Source: Chionis minor
Lineage: Eukaryota; Chordata; Aves; Charadriiformes; Chionididae
Direction: 5' to 3'
DNA length: 64,000 nt
Assembly (NCBI GenBank): GCA_013398295.1
Contig: VZSF01006717.1
Span: forward strand, 1,116,001-1,180,000
The notes under the pieces are model-generated. The model did not search any database and had not been told where the DNA came from. It saw only the letters and a program-made list of their open reading frames with translations. The position numbers were made by a program, and so were the translations under genes. Shown here piece by piece: positions 51,801-62,400 of the stretch (the stretch's first letter is position 1; every line of letters starts with the position of its first letter).

Positions 51801-54800
51801 TAGTGTCTGGTCCTGGAGATAGATATAGATACATATATATGCGCCAAATGCATATACTTTAAAAAAACTACACGATAGCTAGGATGGACATGTTCCTAGT
51901 TCGTCTCTTGGGACCACAATTTCTTAGGAATGATCTCAGCAATGATTCTCAAGACTCCAGCTGCAGGATCTCTCGCCACATTTGGTTTTCTCTTGCCTTC
52001 ATACTGAACAGTAGAAATCAGGATCTAAGAATCAAACTGAACTGAAGTGTGGAAAAAAACTTGTAATCTCAGTTCATTCTACAAATACACCTAAGACTCC
52101 TACTTTACATTGTCTGTTGGGACCAACATCCTACTTCTAATCTTGGAACTCAAGCTCTACAGTATCACATTGTCTAAAACTGCTTCTTTGGTTCTTGATA
52201 GCACTGTTATCTCTACGTGCAACAGAGTCTTCCATCACAGACAACAGTAAAAAGTGAGTCTGCATATTAATTCCCAAGATTTAATCCACTCCCATAGCTC
52301 ATTTCATCCCTGAGCATCAGTTTATAGTTTCTCTGGAACTCTTAATGCGTGACTCACAGAATGCTTTCTGGATATCTGTAAAACTACCCAGTTTAATGAC
52401 GCCGTTGACTCCTCGCATTTAGAAGTCACATGAAACTCTATTAACCTTAAGAAAGTATTTTCCAGTGGAAGTGATTGGTCTGTTCTGATCACAACACAAT
52501 TCATCAAACATTAAGAAGAAAACAGTTGCAAGAAACCGCCGCATTCAAACATGAGCAACACAAAACAAACATGATGTGTTTTTGTAGTACTTTCCATACC
52601 TCAACAGTATTTGAAATTTCTCCTAATTCATTATCATCTGCAAATTCATTGTATTTTTAGCTTTCCCGGAATGTTGAGAAACCAGACCAGAGAACACTAA
52701 ATACTTCTCTCCCCCAACTTATTTCACTGTTTAATACTGCATCCAGCCTGAGTCAGAATCACTGACACCGCTCAAATCCTAAACAACTGAATTTCTGCAA
52801 CACAGGCTTTGAAAGATAATAAATTGATATTTCATTTACATTTCACATCTGTTGTTTCACCCGCCTGGAGTAATTGCAAGTATTTTGCATGGTTTCTGTA
52901 CCCATGTACTTCACAATTCATCCTATCCAGCATGCTATTTGTTTTTATTCCTACTGATACCATTCTACTTGGTATTTACAACGTTTGATTTACCAAGTGG
53001 CAATCACTAGCATCATTCTTCTTCCTCTCTCAGCTACTTATTATTTTGCTTACTATTTTCAGACCATTTGGTGATTCCTTAGGATTTTTTTTTTTTCCCC
53101 ACACACTTCAAAACAAATCCTGCAATGAAGTAATATATTTGTTGGCGAATTCTCTTTAGATCTTGGGACTACATGCAATCTAGGCCTGCTGGTCTGTACC
53201 TAATTCAATGCTTAAGTTATTTCTGTACCTGGTTTTTCCTGTTGTTTTACATTTGCAACACTGCCATTACTACCTTGATATTATAAAATAATTTTTCTTT
53301 CACATGTGTGTGTGTAGGACTGTATGTGAGCAGCTTATTCTGCAGCCAATGTGGCTTCCAGTCTCCTTCTCCCATTAATGGACTTTCTTTCTCACACAGA
53401 TTTCTCCTCCAGATGCATTTGTACCTCTCTCGCTCTAATCCTATTGACATTAACTTACTCTGAGTTTTCTGTTGCTTTATCTTAGTAACAGCATGCTCCT
53501 ATTTGGTTTTCTTCTTTTCTAATTCCAGCACTGGGTTTTTAGCTTGCGAGGTGGGCACTCAGTCCTTTTGAAAACTCTCTGTTTGAATGACCTCTTGTAA
53601 TTCCGCATCTTCTATCTCACACTTCTTATTCTAAAGTGTTCTTGACTGTTGTGCTTTTGTTTTAAAGCATTACAGGATTTCCCTCCCATCTTCTACATTT
53701 ACTGTTAGTAATCATCTCATTAGTTAATAAACTTCTCATTAGAATTTCCTTCAAAAAGCTTGAATCAAACCTATTTTTTCTGTTGCAAGGGATATAAACC
53801 ATGTATATTCTGCTTCACACCCATCAAGAGTTTTAAGTTTCATATAAAACAGTTATTACCTCAGTGGACAATGACCCAATGAGTTAGAACAGGCTTGAAT
53901 CAGTTGACTAAATGTTGCATTCCAGTTTGATTCTCCTGCAAGTGCAATGCTGAAAGGCAGGTGGGCACAAAAGAGATACATGGCCTTCCCAGATCAAATG
54001 GCCATGTGTATAATTCCGAAACTCCTATTTGATATGAGCTCATCCTTCTTTTTCCCCAGGAATGCCATCAGCCAAGGCAAACAATTCCTATGTAGGAAGC
54101 TCTTGTTACACCCAAGAGAAGCAGACAGAGTTAACTATCTTTACTACACGCAGCAAAAGACGAGAGGGTCAGGTTGTGCAGTATATAGATTCAAGAGCAA
54201 TATTTATCTAGCTGTGAGGAAGGGGGAAACTCTCCTTTATTAAACTTACCACATAATCATACTTATGCTTCAGGTTCCAGCGACAGATGGGACACTGGCC
54301 AGAGGGGTTTGGAGGAGTTGGTGTTTCAGCATCCTCTATTATTCTCCCTTCAATCTAGGAAACAATTGAAAGGATACAATGATTAGGCATAGTTTAGACC
54401 TCTACCTGCATCCGCAATTTGAGGAATACTTTTCCTCAAGTCCACAACACGTTGACCAGTATCGCGCAGTGGTAATGGCAACAGTATCTGCATTATTCAA
54501 TTTGCTTATATATAGATATACCAAGCACTTTGGATACACAGAAACTATGGGGAAAAGAACAAATCCAAGGGGCATAGAGAACCATTTGGTAAATTCCTGT
54601 ACATGTTTTACTAAATGTAAACTAGTTCACAGTCAGTGTGAAGTTCTCATAGTTGCCTGAATTCTATTTACTGGAACACTCCTTTGAACTACTATGCCTT
54701 AAAATTATAGTAGCCCTTTAGCCAAAATCTTTAAAACACATTTTTTTCTGGGAATAAGAGACTGTCACAGAATAGCAGATGCACACTGTGGACCAAAACA

Positions 54801-57800
54801 TGCAGGGGCTTACTCCATTATAAATCACCAACAGAGAAAATTCTGAGCAAAAGTTAAATTTAAGAAAAGGCTGTCTGGAGATGTCTGTGGATTTGTGGTT
54901 TTCTTTTTTTTTTTTTTTTTTTTTAAATACACCAGTATTTTATATTCTATCCAGTTTAATTCCCTGAACAATTCCTTTAGGAGATCATTTTATAACCTTT
55001 TCTGTATCACTAAAGTGATGACATCTAACACTCTAGTTTTCTCAAAAGTAAAACGCACAGAGATGTAGAAGGTGTGTGTGGGAAGAACTTGAGAAATTTG
55101 TTTTCTAAGTGTAGATATGTTAGGAATATGAAATCTATCTACATGTGTGCTTGTCTTTTTTTTTTTTTTTCTTTTTTGAGGACTTATGAATAGAAGCAAA
55201 AGCTATCTCACATAGTAGCTGAATGGACAGAAAAGACAGTAAAACTGTCTATTTCTCCAAAATATTTTGGAAGTTTCCTCTGGTCAAATTAAGACTAAAA
55301 CCAGATTTTGAACACCAACTGACAGCCTCAAATAGTGCGAACACCAGAGAGTTTAAAAAAAATCCCTGGGTGGAATGCAATGTTACTTTTAAGAAAAAAG
55401 GTGACTAATTTAGACTGAACTATCATGTTCTGTGCCTGAAAACCTGGGAAGAGAAAAGCATGACATTTTCTGTAAGCATGCATGGGACACTGGCACCCAG
55501 CTGAACTATCAGAACTATTTTATACCATGGATTTGTGTCTTTCGTGTCTAGTGACAGCAAAATGGAAACAGGCGAGTTATTTGTAGTTCAAGCATCTCAG
55601 TACCTCAAAGACAGAATATTGTGAATTTTTAAGTAAGATTCCTCCCCCCACAAGTGGAACAGCCAGTTTTACAATAGCAAAAAAGTAACTATGAATATAA
55701 AATATAGCCTAGTTTTTAATTTTCTATTCATTGGTAAAGTTATTTTCTGGGAAGCTGGTGTATCTGGTCTTGATTCTTGCCAGTCTTGTCAGACTGTACT
55801 TTGACTGTAATTCCGTCTTGGAAATGCATAAAGATTCAGAATGCTATGTCAGTACCAATTTTGAGATAAATTTCACTGTACAATTCTTGGCAATTATTCC
55901 CCAACCACTGAAGACCTTCATATTGTTAACCCACTCAGTTATTCTTCTGTTAGAGAACTAAGAGGCAATACAGGGGCTCTACATTTCCAGTATGCTGATG
56001 AAATCCAGATTTCTCTGGGATTCATTTGTCTAGTTCATGTCAAACACTTCCTTCAATACTGAGAAAAGCAAGGACATGTAGAAAGATGAGCATAGAAGAT
56101 GGATTCAGAAAAGACTGATGTAGAATTGGCAGGATAAATGAAGTGACCAGAGGATATGCAGAGAAGCATATCAACCCTTTAGTTGGTCAATTTACACTAT
56201 TTGTTACAAGATTTTCCTCATCTAGGGACACTGACGAATCCTAGATTGATGTTAGGATATTATACAGCAGAAATACCCAAATCTCCCTTAAGATTCTACC
56301 ACGGGCCTGGAAGAATTATTTTTCTAAAGGGCTCTGCTGCTGCAATGCATACCTTTTTTACTTCAAGCCTCAGTTAATGTTTTGGGACTTTACAGTTATA
56401 ATTTACATCCCCTTGGAAACTGCCTGCAAAATATAGCAATCCAGCAATCCATTGTACGTGTCCTGCTGGTGTGCACACTCCCCCCTCGTTTCAGTTAAAA
56501 CAACTTCAGGGCATGCTTGCAAGCACTTCTCTTCAGGTCTCTGGACAAAGATTAGTAGTCTGGCACTTGAAGAGAAGAAAAAGAGACTTCTCATCATACC
56601 TACTGTCACATCTTAAAGTTATTTTTGTTGTCAGTCTTAAGAGATCTTGCTAACTGACATAGTCTATTTGATATTACATATATAGGTAACCTAATCCATT
56701 CAGCTTTCAAGCATGACAATGTCCACTCATGCACATACAACAAGAAGGAAACTCAGAATTTCATTGGCAAGCAAAAAAAATCTGTCCCCTCCTTATTATT
56801 TATGCATGTATAGATTAGCATTTAGAACACTGTCTTCTAGCTTTTCCCAAATAGTTCCCACTCCACTCTCCTCATCTTATTGACACATTTCAAAACATCT
56901 GTTCTACCTGTCTCCAGTCAAGGCACAGGTTGCTACTGGCATATGTAATGTGTGCAGGACAATGCAATCCCCTCCCCTCCACCTCGTAATTTCAGTGTTG
57001 CTTCTAAAAAAAAGACAATTCTCTTGATAAAGTGCAACAGATCAGATGGTGTTAAGTAAATAAAATTCTAATTCTACTGTTTCGGTCCCTTCCTTTCTGT
57101 CTTAAACCACAGCTAAAAAAATGCTCTTCTTTATCAGTTACTTCAAAACTTCTGTTTTATTTTCAGGAGAAGTTTTCCTTTAGCATTTAAGGTCTTCCTT
57201 CGATGACACCCCTTTCACTGAAATTTTTTTCTCACCGAATACATTGCAAGATGCAAGCTTTATACCACCTGCAGCCACTACATCACACAGAGTGATTAAC
57301 ACAGATCAAAGGCAAGGGACATGCGTGGCACGCAGCTGGCACAGAGCCATCCTCTGATGCCACACCGTGTAGCCGGCCCAAGGTGAAGGGACAAAGCCAG
57401 CGGGCAAACTTCCTTCATGCCTGCCCACACTCCAGACGAAGCCATCCCAAGAACCACCTCTTGTGTTTTGGGTCCCGAATGTCTCTGATCAGAGCTTCCA
57501 ACTTTACCAGGGGTGCAGTGAAAGGTTTGGCACCCATGGGTGGCTCTGACCAGAGCCACCCATCACCAGCAACAGGATGACAATACATATTTACAAATAC
57601 TTAATTACAAATACTTAAGGGGAGGGTGCCAGGAGTAGGGGGATGGTCTTTTTTTCAGTGGTGCCCAGTGACAGGACAAGGGCCAACAGGTATAAACTCA
57701 AATATAGGAAGTTCCATCTGAACATGACGAGGAACTTCTTTACTTTGAGGGTGGCAGAGCACTGGAACAGGCTGCCCAGAGAGGCGGTGGAGTCTCTGAC

Positions 57801-59299
57801 TCTGGAGACATTCCAAACCTGCCTGGATGCCACCCTGTGCAACCTGCTGTAGGTGGACCTGCTCTGGCAGGTGATCTCCAGAGGTCCCTTCCAGCCCCTA
57901 GCATTCTGTGACAATCCCGACCTTTGACAGCCAAACCTTCCATCCCTTCCATCCAGCCTGCCACACTCGCTCCTGCCTTGGATTTGGATTTGCCTTCACA
58001 CCCTGGGATGTCCTTCAAGCACAAAAGCGACTTTTTTTCTTTTTTTTTTTTTTTTTCCTTTGGGCTGGGGGAGGGAGGGGGATGGGACGGGGACGGGGAC
58101 GACGACGACACACGCTCACAAGGGGAGGCTGGAAGAGGGAGAAGCGAGGGCAGCTACTGAGGAAAAGGCGTGCAGGGACTTACTGTGGTCGTGTTGCCTT
58201 CCGTCACCTCCACAACTGCAAAACAGCAAAAAAGAAGAGAGAGATGGGGGGAGGGAACAAAAATCAGGCTCATTCAGTCTAAAAGAAACAATTTTTTTTT
58301 TTTTTGGCGGGGGAAGGGTCGAAATACAACGAGCGCAAACGTCTCCCGACCACGGTGAGGCAACGGGGCGCGGAGCAGCCCGGGGGCCGGGGCGGTGCTT
58401 TGCTCCACGCCCAGGGCCACCCCCGGACTTACCCTCCCGGAGGGCTCGGGTCGGCGGCGAGGCCCAGCCGTTTCCGAAAAACCCGGTGAACAGCCGCCTC
58501 AACCCCCCGCGCAGCAGGCTGGGCGCCGCCATGTTGCCGTCGCCGGCGCTGCCGTCACTCCCGCTTCCGCCGGCGNTAGGTGGACCTGCTCTGGCAGGTG
58601 ATCTCCAGAGGTCCCTTCCAGCCCCTAGCATTCTGTGACAATCCCGACCTTTGACAGCCAAACCTTCCATCCCTTCCATCCAGCCTGCCACACTCGCTCC
58701 TGCCTTGGATTTGGATTTGCCTTCACACCCTGGGATGTCCTTCAAGCACAAAAGCGACTCTTTTGCCTTTTTTTTTTTTTTTTCCTTTGGGCTGGGGGGG
58801 GGGGGGGGGTGGGGGGGGNTTTTCCTTTGGGCTGGGGGAGGGAGGGGGATGGGACGGGGACGGGGACGACGACGACACACGCTCACAAGGGGAGGCTGGA
58901 AGAGGGAGAAGCGAGGGCAGCTACTGAGGAAAAGGCGTGCAGGGACTTACTGTGGTCGTGTTGCCTTCCGTCACCTCCACAACTGCAAAACAGCAAAAAA
59001 GAAGAGAGAGATGGGGGGAGGGAACAAAAATCAGGCTCATTCAGTCTAAAAGAAACAATTTTTTTTTTTTTTGGCGGGGGAAGGGTCGAAATACAACGAG
59101 CGCAAACGTCTCCCGACCACGGTGAGGCAACGGGGCGCGGAGCAGCCCGGGGGCCGGGGCGGTGCTTTGCTCCACGCCCAGGGCCACCCCCGGACTTACC
59201 CTCCCGGAGGGCTCGGGTCGGCGGCGAGGCCCAGCCGTTTCCGAAAAACCCGGTGAACAGCCGCCTCAACCCCCCGCGCAGCAGGCTGGGCGCCGCCAT
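36709..59299 (-). CDS. MRPS18A: MRPS18A, mitochondrial ribosomal protein S18A / mL66 (six coding exons, whole gene span)
   Basis: MRPS18A is a nuclear-encoded mitochondrial ribosomal protein of the bacterial S18 family; in the mammalian mitoribosome this paralogue sits in the large subunit as mL66. Six exons on the minus strand (100, 32, 105, 124, 67 and 145 coding bases) join in phase to 573 bases, 190 residues plus stop; human is 196 as I recall. Residues 1-33 are Arg-rich and nearly acid-free, as in a mitochondrial targeting peptide. A CPIC motif lies at 65-68 ([16 protein letters not shown]). The S18 core follows: [10 protein letters not shown] from 80, [10 protein letters not shown] from 94, then [13 protein letters not shown]. 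The C-terminus is RYLTRW...[11 protein letters not shown]. The gene is convergent with RSPH9. Its 5' end is present twice because of an apparent assembly overlap; the start at 59299 is chosen because only that copy has its full promoter. Confidence 0.94.
39028..39048 (+). repeat. Poly-T tract
   Basis: A run of 21 T lies in MRPS18A intron 5 (poly-A in the gene's sense). No retroelement body is recognisable beside it. Confidence 0.9.
44865..44985 (+). mobile_element. Possible ancient MIR-like SINE relic
   Basis: GGAGTCCTGGTGTGATTCC and, further on, CTATGCAGGGTTGCTATGTG with CTAGATAATGTGCTCC resemble MIR head and tail blocks (a ...CAGGGTTGTTGTGAGG...GATAATG pattern). It lies in MRPS18A intron 5. 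Diverged; moderate support only. Confidence 0.45.
45601..45972 (+). mobile_element. CR1 LINE 3' fragment, diverged
   Basis: This fragment has recognisable CR1 3' text: GTGGTGCCCAGTGACAGGAC, AACAAGCTGCCCAGAG, TGCATGATCTCCAGAGGTCC, and an ending in ACTCTGTGATG. It lies in MRPS18A intron 5, antisense to the gene. The short open frames here are remnants of CR1 ORF2 and its 3' region. Confidence 0.92.
46326..46392 (-). CDS. MRPS18A: MRPS18A coding exon 5
   Basis: This exon completes Gly121 and encodes [21 protein letters not shown], then two bases of Arg143. The acceptor is CTGTTTCAG|GT and the donor is AACAG|GTGAAT. It continues the AGLLPNHRP motif from exon 4. Confidence 0.94.
47180..47303 (-). 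CDS. MRPS18A: MRPS18A coding exon 4
   Basis: This exon encodes residues 80-120 plus one base of Gly121. It reads [30 protein letters not shown] and then VQMAHRA, the core of the S18 fold. The acceptor is CTCCCCCAG|GAC and the donor is GCAG|GTACCT. Confidence 0.96.
47304..54249 (-). other. MRPS18A: MRPS18A intron 3 (6.9 kb)
   Basis: I recognise no repeat body or gene in this stretch. A short GT repeat lies at 53304. The sequence from about 51.4 kb on is AT-richer than the left part. Confidence 0.75.
54250..54354 (-). CDS. MRPS18A: MRPS18A coding exon 3
   Basis: This exon has 35 codons, phase 0 to phase 0, residues 45-79. It reads [19 protein letters not shown], then [16 protein letters not shown]. 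The acceptor is TTTCCTAG|ATT and the donor is GTG|GTAAGT. CxxC at 65-68 is the conserved cysteine pair of this S18 branch. Confidence 0.95.
54904..54924 (+). repeat. Poly-T tract
   Basis: A run of 21 T lies in MRPS18A intron 2, about 550 bases from exon 3. A second, shorter T run follows near 55157. Neither has a clear element attached. Confidence 0.9.
57585..57911 (+). mobile_element. CR1 LINE 3' fragment near MRPS18A exon 2
   Basis: This is a CR1 3' region with GTGGTGCCCAGTGACAGGAC, TGGAACAGGCTGCCCAGAG, TGATCTCCAGAGGTCCCTTC, and the ATTCTGTGAC end. A small direct repeat (TTACAAATACTTAA twice) lies at its left edge. It is antisense to MRPS18A. Its last 60 bases also start the duplicated block at 58577. 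Confidence 0.92.
58184..58215 (-). CDS. MRPS18A: MRPS18A coding exon 2, second (probably artefactual) copy
   Basis: This is an exact copy of the 32-nt exon at 58951-58982, with the same splice sites. It is the copy physically contiguous with the rest of the gene (exons 3-6). In the true locus there is probably one exon 1 and one exon 2. Confidence 0.8.
58433..58532 (-). CDS. MRPS18A: MRPS18A coding exon 1, second (probably artefactual) copy
   Basis: This copy is identical in sequence and donor site to the exon at 59200-59299, offset by 767 bases. Upstream of its ATG (58532) only about 43 bases remain before the single N at 58576, so its promoter is cut off. It most likely represents the end of one contig that was not merged with the next. 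Confidence 0.8.
58577..58638 (+). mobile_element. CR1 end, second copy produced by the duplicated block
   Basis: This is identical to the last part of the CR1 at 57585-57911 (from its position 57850). It begins immediately after the N at 58576 and in mid-element, which supports a contig edge rather than a separate insertion. Confidence 0.85.
58797..58818 (+). repeat. Poly-G run at contig end
   Basis: A run of G with one T lies directly before the N at 58819. The other copy of this locus reads GGGCTGGGGGAGGGAGGGGG here, so the pure G run is probably a low-quality sequence end rather than real sequence. Confidence 0.75.
58951..58982 (-). CDS. MRPS18A: MRPS18A coding exon 2 (32-nt micro-exon), promoter-side copy
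   Basis: Thirty-two bases between TTTTGCAG| and |GTAAGT complete Val34 and encode [10 protein letters not shown] (35-44). The joined residues REVVEVTEG match the human segment between presequence and IEGRI. The exon is duplicated exactly at 58184-58215. Confidence 0.85.
59200..59299 (-). CDS. MRPS18A: MRPS18A coding exon 1 (promoter-complete copy)
   Basis: This exon encodes residues 1-33 and one base of codon 34: [19 protein letters not shown], then a stretch ending ALRE. It is basic and hydrophobic, as expected of a mitochondrial presequence. The donor is GAGG|GTAAGT. An identical copy lies at 58433-58532. Confidence 0.88.
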
Positions 59300-59425
59300 G
59301 TTGCCGTCGCCGGCGCTGCCGTCACTCCCGCTTCCGCCGGCGGGAAGGCGGGCTCTGCCGCCGCCATTTTGATGCGTGCGTCTCCCACGCCCATGTCACC
59401 TGAGGGGCGGGAGGAGGAAGGAGGC

Positions 59426-62400
59426 AGTTATTCCCCTACCAAGCGTCTTCCCGCCTGGGGTGGTTTTCCGTATTTTTTTTGTTTGTTTTAAGGTTTGTTG
59501 GTGGTTTGGGGTTTTTTTGGGCTTTTTTTTTTTTTTTTTTGAGCTTGCGTCAGCTTGGGATGGAGGTGAATCTAGAGGTAGTGCTGGCGTTGTGTTATGG
59601 AGGCCTGAGCTACACTCTAGCTATAGCTCCTGAGTCTCTCCTGGCTATACAGTGAGAGAGGAAAGAGTGGTTTAGCTTAAACTATGTACTGGAGGGTTTC
59701 CTCTGTTTAGATGGGCTCCAGGGTGACTCCTGTGTCGGGGTGTTTCAGTGGTGGGGTGCGGGGAAGGGGCTTATTTCAAATCTGCCTGTTTTACATGTGT
59801 ATCTGCCAGGGATACTGAGGTCTGTCCATGTTCCCGCACTGGCTCGTGTAATTTGACAGGTGAAGATTTGAAGCAGCATGTTGCCGGGCTGTAAACTTAC
59901 TCTTGTAACCAGTCAGTCCAGTTTAGATGCTTTCCATTTTTGTTTTAATACCACTTGCCTTTGGCAGGTGTGAGGCAGCTCATAGGCTGCTGAGAGATCA
60001 CTTTTCCCATCATCTTTCCTAGCATGCCTCAACTCTTAGATTCTTCCACCTGACTTTGGTGGAAGGTAGCCTAGAGGTGCCAGCTGAGGGGGTGCACCAG
60101 ATATCTGAGACTTTAGATACCAACAAACCATTTTAGAACGTAATGCTCTATTTTCATGAAGAGTGTACTTGGGCTGAACCGTGTTTGATAGCAACAGTCA
60201 GTTACGGGATTTCCCCAAGTGTTTGTTTGCTTCCTCTTTGTCATTTCAACTCTTTAAAAAAATCCAGGAAGCAAAACTAATGAAGTACGATACAATCCCT
60301 TAGGAGGCATGTGCATTGATGGACGTTTCATGCTGTTCTATCGTTTCATGCTGTTCTATTCCATCATGGTCAACAGTGTTTACACAAGAAGTTTTATATA
60401 GTTTTCTGAGTTTCTAGTTAAAATGTGATATAAAATACAAATTGTGACATAAATGTAAAATTCAATGTGAAATAAAATACTATTTTCCTGTCTCAGGATG
60501 ACTGCCACCTCCGTCCTTGTGTTCGTTGCACTCGCTTCTTGTTGCACTACGGTTTGAAAATCTATGCCCCTCTGGGACAGTGGGACTAGGCTTTTTACTT
60601 GTTTGTGCAGTGGATAAAAGTGGATGGGTTCTTCAGGTGGTATCATCATCCCATTAGCCTGTAGAACGGGTGACCAGACCAGAAAATTAATGCAAATCTC
60701 TTTCTGTGGCAGATCTAAACACTCAACTCTGGGACTTTCCAAAAAAGTGGGAATGAAGGCAGGGCTTCTGTCCAGACTCTTGTGCTCTATGCCAAGTGAT
60801 GAAAACAGGGCCATCCCAGTTAATCAGAGAACAAATTGAGTAAGAATGCTTGCCGGAAGAAAGCTCTCCCTTTCTCACCGCATTACGCTATATAATGATT
60901 TCTAGAAGCAGGGTGATCTTCAGCTTGTCCGAAAGCTTAAGAATCAAACAAAATATTTACTGCCATCCAGTCTAGGGATAACTTCCTTATGGGGAGAAGG
61001 AACATTGCTAGACACAGTGGTGTAGTGATGTCACATTTTTATGAGTTGTGTATTTTTCCTTTTTTTATTGATATAGAGAGTTTTATCCTAGTGGAAGGAG
61101 TTTATTCAATGGCTTAAATAAAATACAGTTTCTTCTGCTGGCTTCCTTGCCTCTTGAGATGGGGAAAACTAAAGGGGTGACTCTTCATGGGATAGAAGCC
61201 AACAGTAGTTAAGAACAGTGCTGGCTCCCCGTGGTAAAAATGTGTAGACAGAAGGTTAGGGACTGTTCAAGAGTTTCTTCATGTCATAGGGCTTTTGATG
61301 AGGACACTGAAGCAGCACTGTGGCTTTTGGTTGGACAGAAAGAGGCCAGCAACATGGTGATTGATCAGATACAGTAAGTACTCTGCTTGCTTGCCTCACC
61401 TTCAAACAATGCTGCCTCTAAAAGAATTTAAGTGACACATTATCTAATGCAAAGGAGGAAAATTGTTGCTTTCTTAAAAACCTGCCGTCTCTGGGTTGAG
61501 CAAATTGTCTCTTCTCCGGAGATGTTTTCTTTGTCTTCTGAGTATTTTCTACAACTGTTAGCAATGCAGACCATCGAGTCCCAAGGAGACAAACAAAGCA
61601 CGTGCCAATTTGAGTTGAAGCCCATCATCTCTTCCAAGTTTGGAGATTTGACATATTTCTGATTTCTTGCAGATAATTTTTGAATGTGTTTATTTCATCA
61701 AGCCCTTGTATTCTGGGGAAAAGAAAAATAGCCCTGAATACTATGTCCGTGTACAAGAAAGAGGAACAAAAGTGATTTTCTTTCTGTAAGTAGGTTCAGC
61801 CATGGTCTGTGATTTGTCAGCACTGCGGAGGGTCCTCCAGTTTAGACAGAACTGGACATTTCCAAGGAGTGGAATGGAATGTCACTGGCCACTGAAGAAT
61901 GGCTCCCTTTCCTTTTGAATCAAAATTAAACCTGCGCTCTCAAGTATGGGTCTGGTCAGGAGCAAGGGACTGTCATATTTTACATAAGAGACGTCCTAAT
62001 TGCTTATGGCCTCTATAGAGATTTTATGGGACTGTTCTCAAAGAAATAGTATTCCCTTGTTTGAACTGCTCTGGGATTAGTCGCTGTAGATGTTCTGTAA
62101 GGCTCCGTTTTTCCTTTCATACTAATTTGTGTTCTGTTCTTGTCTGAAAAATGGAATATGTTTTGCTATTTTTCCTATTTCCTATAATGTATTACTATTT
62201 TTCTGCTTTCAACTACAAAGAAACTTCTCTGGTCTTTTGGGCCTTTTCTGGGCCATTGGATGCTAACAGATGACATGTATATCTGCTCCAGAGCCTTACC
62301 CGTGCAAATAGCTTATGAAGCCTGAGGCTGTTCCAACTAAACATGATTAAAAGTCATAGAAATCGAGATGGAAAAAGCTATTAGGTCACGTAGTTCCCAC

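Larger units (their letters stand above)
54355..58183 (-). other. MRPS18A: MRPS18A intron 2 (3.8 kb)
   Basis: The intron contains T-rich tracts (54904, 55157, 58031), the CR1 end at 57585-57911 and, next to exon 2, a G-rich block at 58066-58102 with several GGGG runs. No further exon was found. Confidence 0.75.
57850..59342. repeat. Tandem duplicate of MRPS18A 5' end, likely assembly false duplication
   Basis: Sequence from 57850 to 58575 recurs at 58577-59342. The first part (58577-58818) is offset by 727 bases and the last part (58820-59342) by 767 bases. The difference is taken up by an expanded T run, a G run and the N at 58819. Each restart falls exactly after an N (58576 and 58819). 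I saw no mismatch between copies outside the homopolymers. This is how overlapping contigs look when laid end to end without merging. Confidence 0.88.
58850..59425. promoter_or_regulatory. MRPS18A: CpG island and promoter of MRPS18A
   Basis: This is a GC- and CpG-rich block around exon 1. Reading on the minus strand toward the gene, it holds a GC box (GGGGCGGGAG, 59404-59413), a YY1-like GCCGCCATTTTGA at 59360, and GC-rich ETS/E2F-like sites near 59330-59345. There is no TATA box. This is a usual make-up for nuclear genes of mitochondrial translation. Most of the island also appears at 58080-58575 through the duplication. Confidence 0.75.

Noticed and set aside
58116..58886. 256-codon minus-strand frame across the MRPS18A duplication
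   Set aside because: It reads through introns, N positions and both copies. The true coding parts are the separate exons 1 and 2.
60380..60814. 144-codon minus-strand frame upstream of MRPS18A
   Set aside because: AT-rich, no recognised domain and no promoter or splice context. Left as non-coding.
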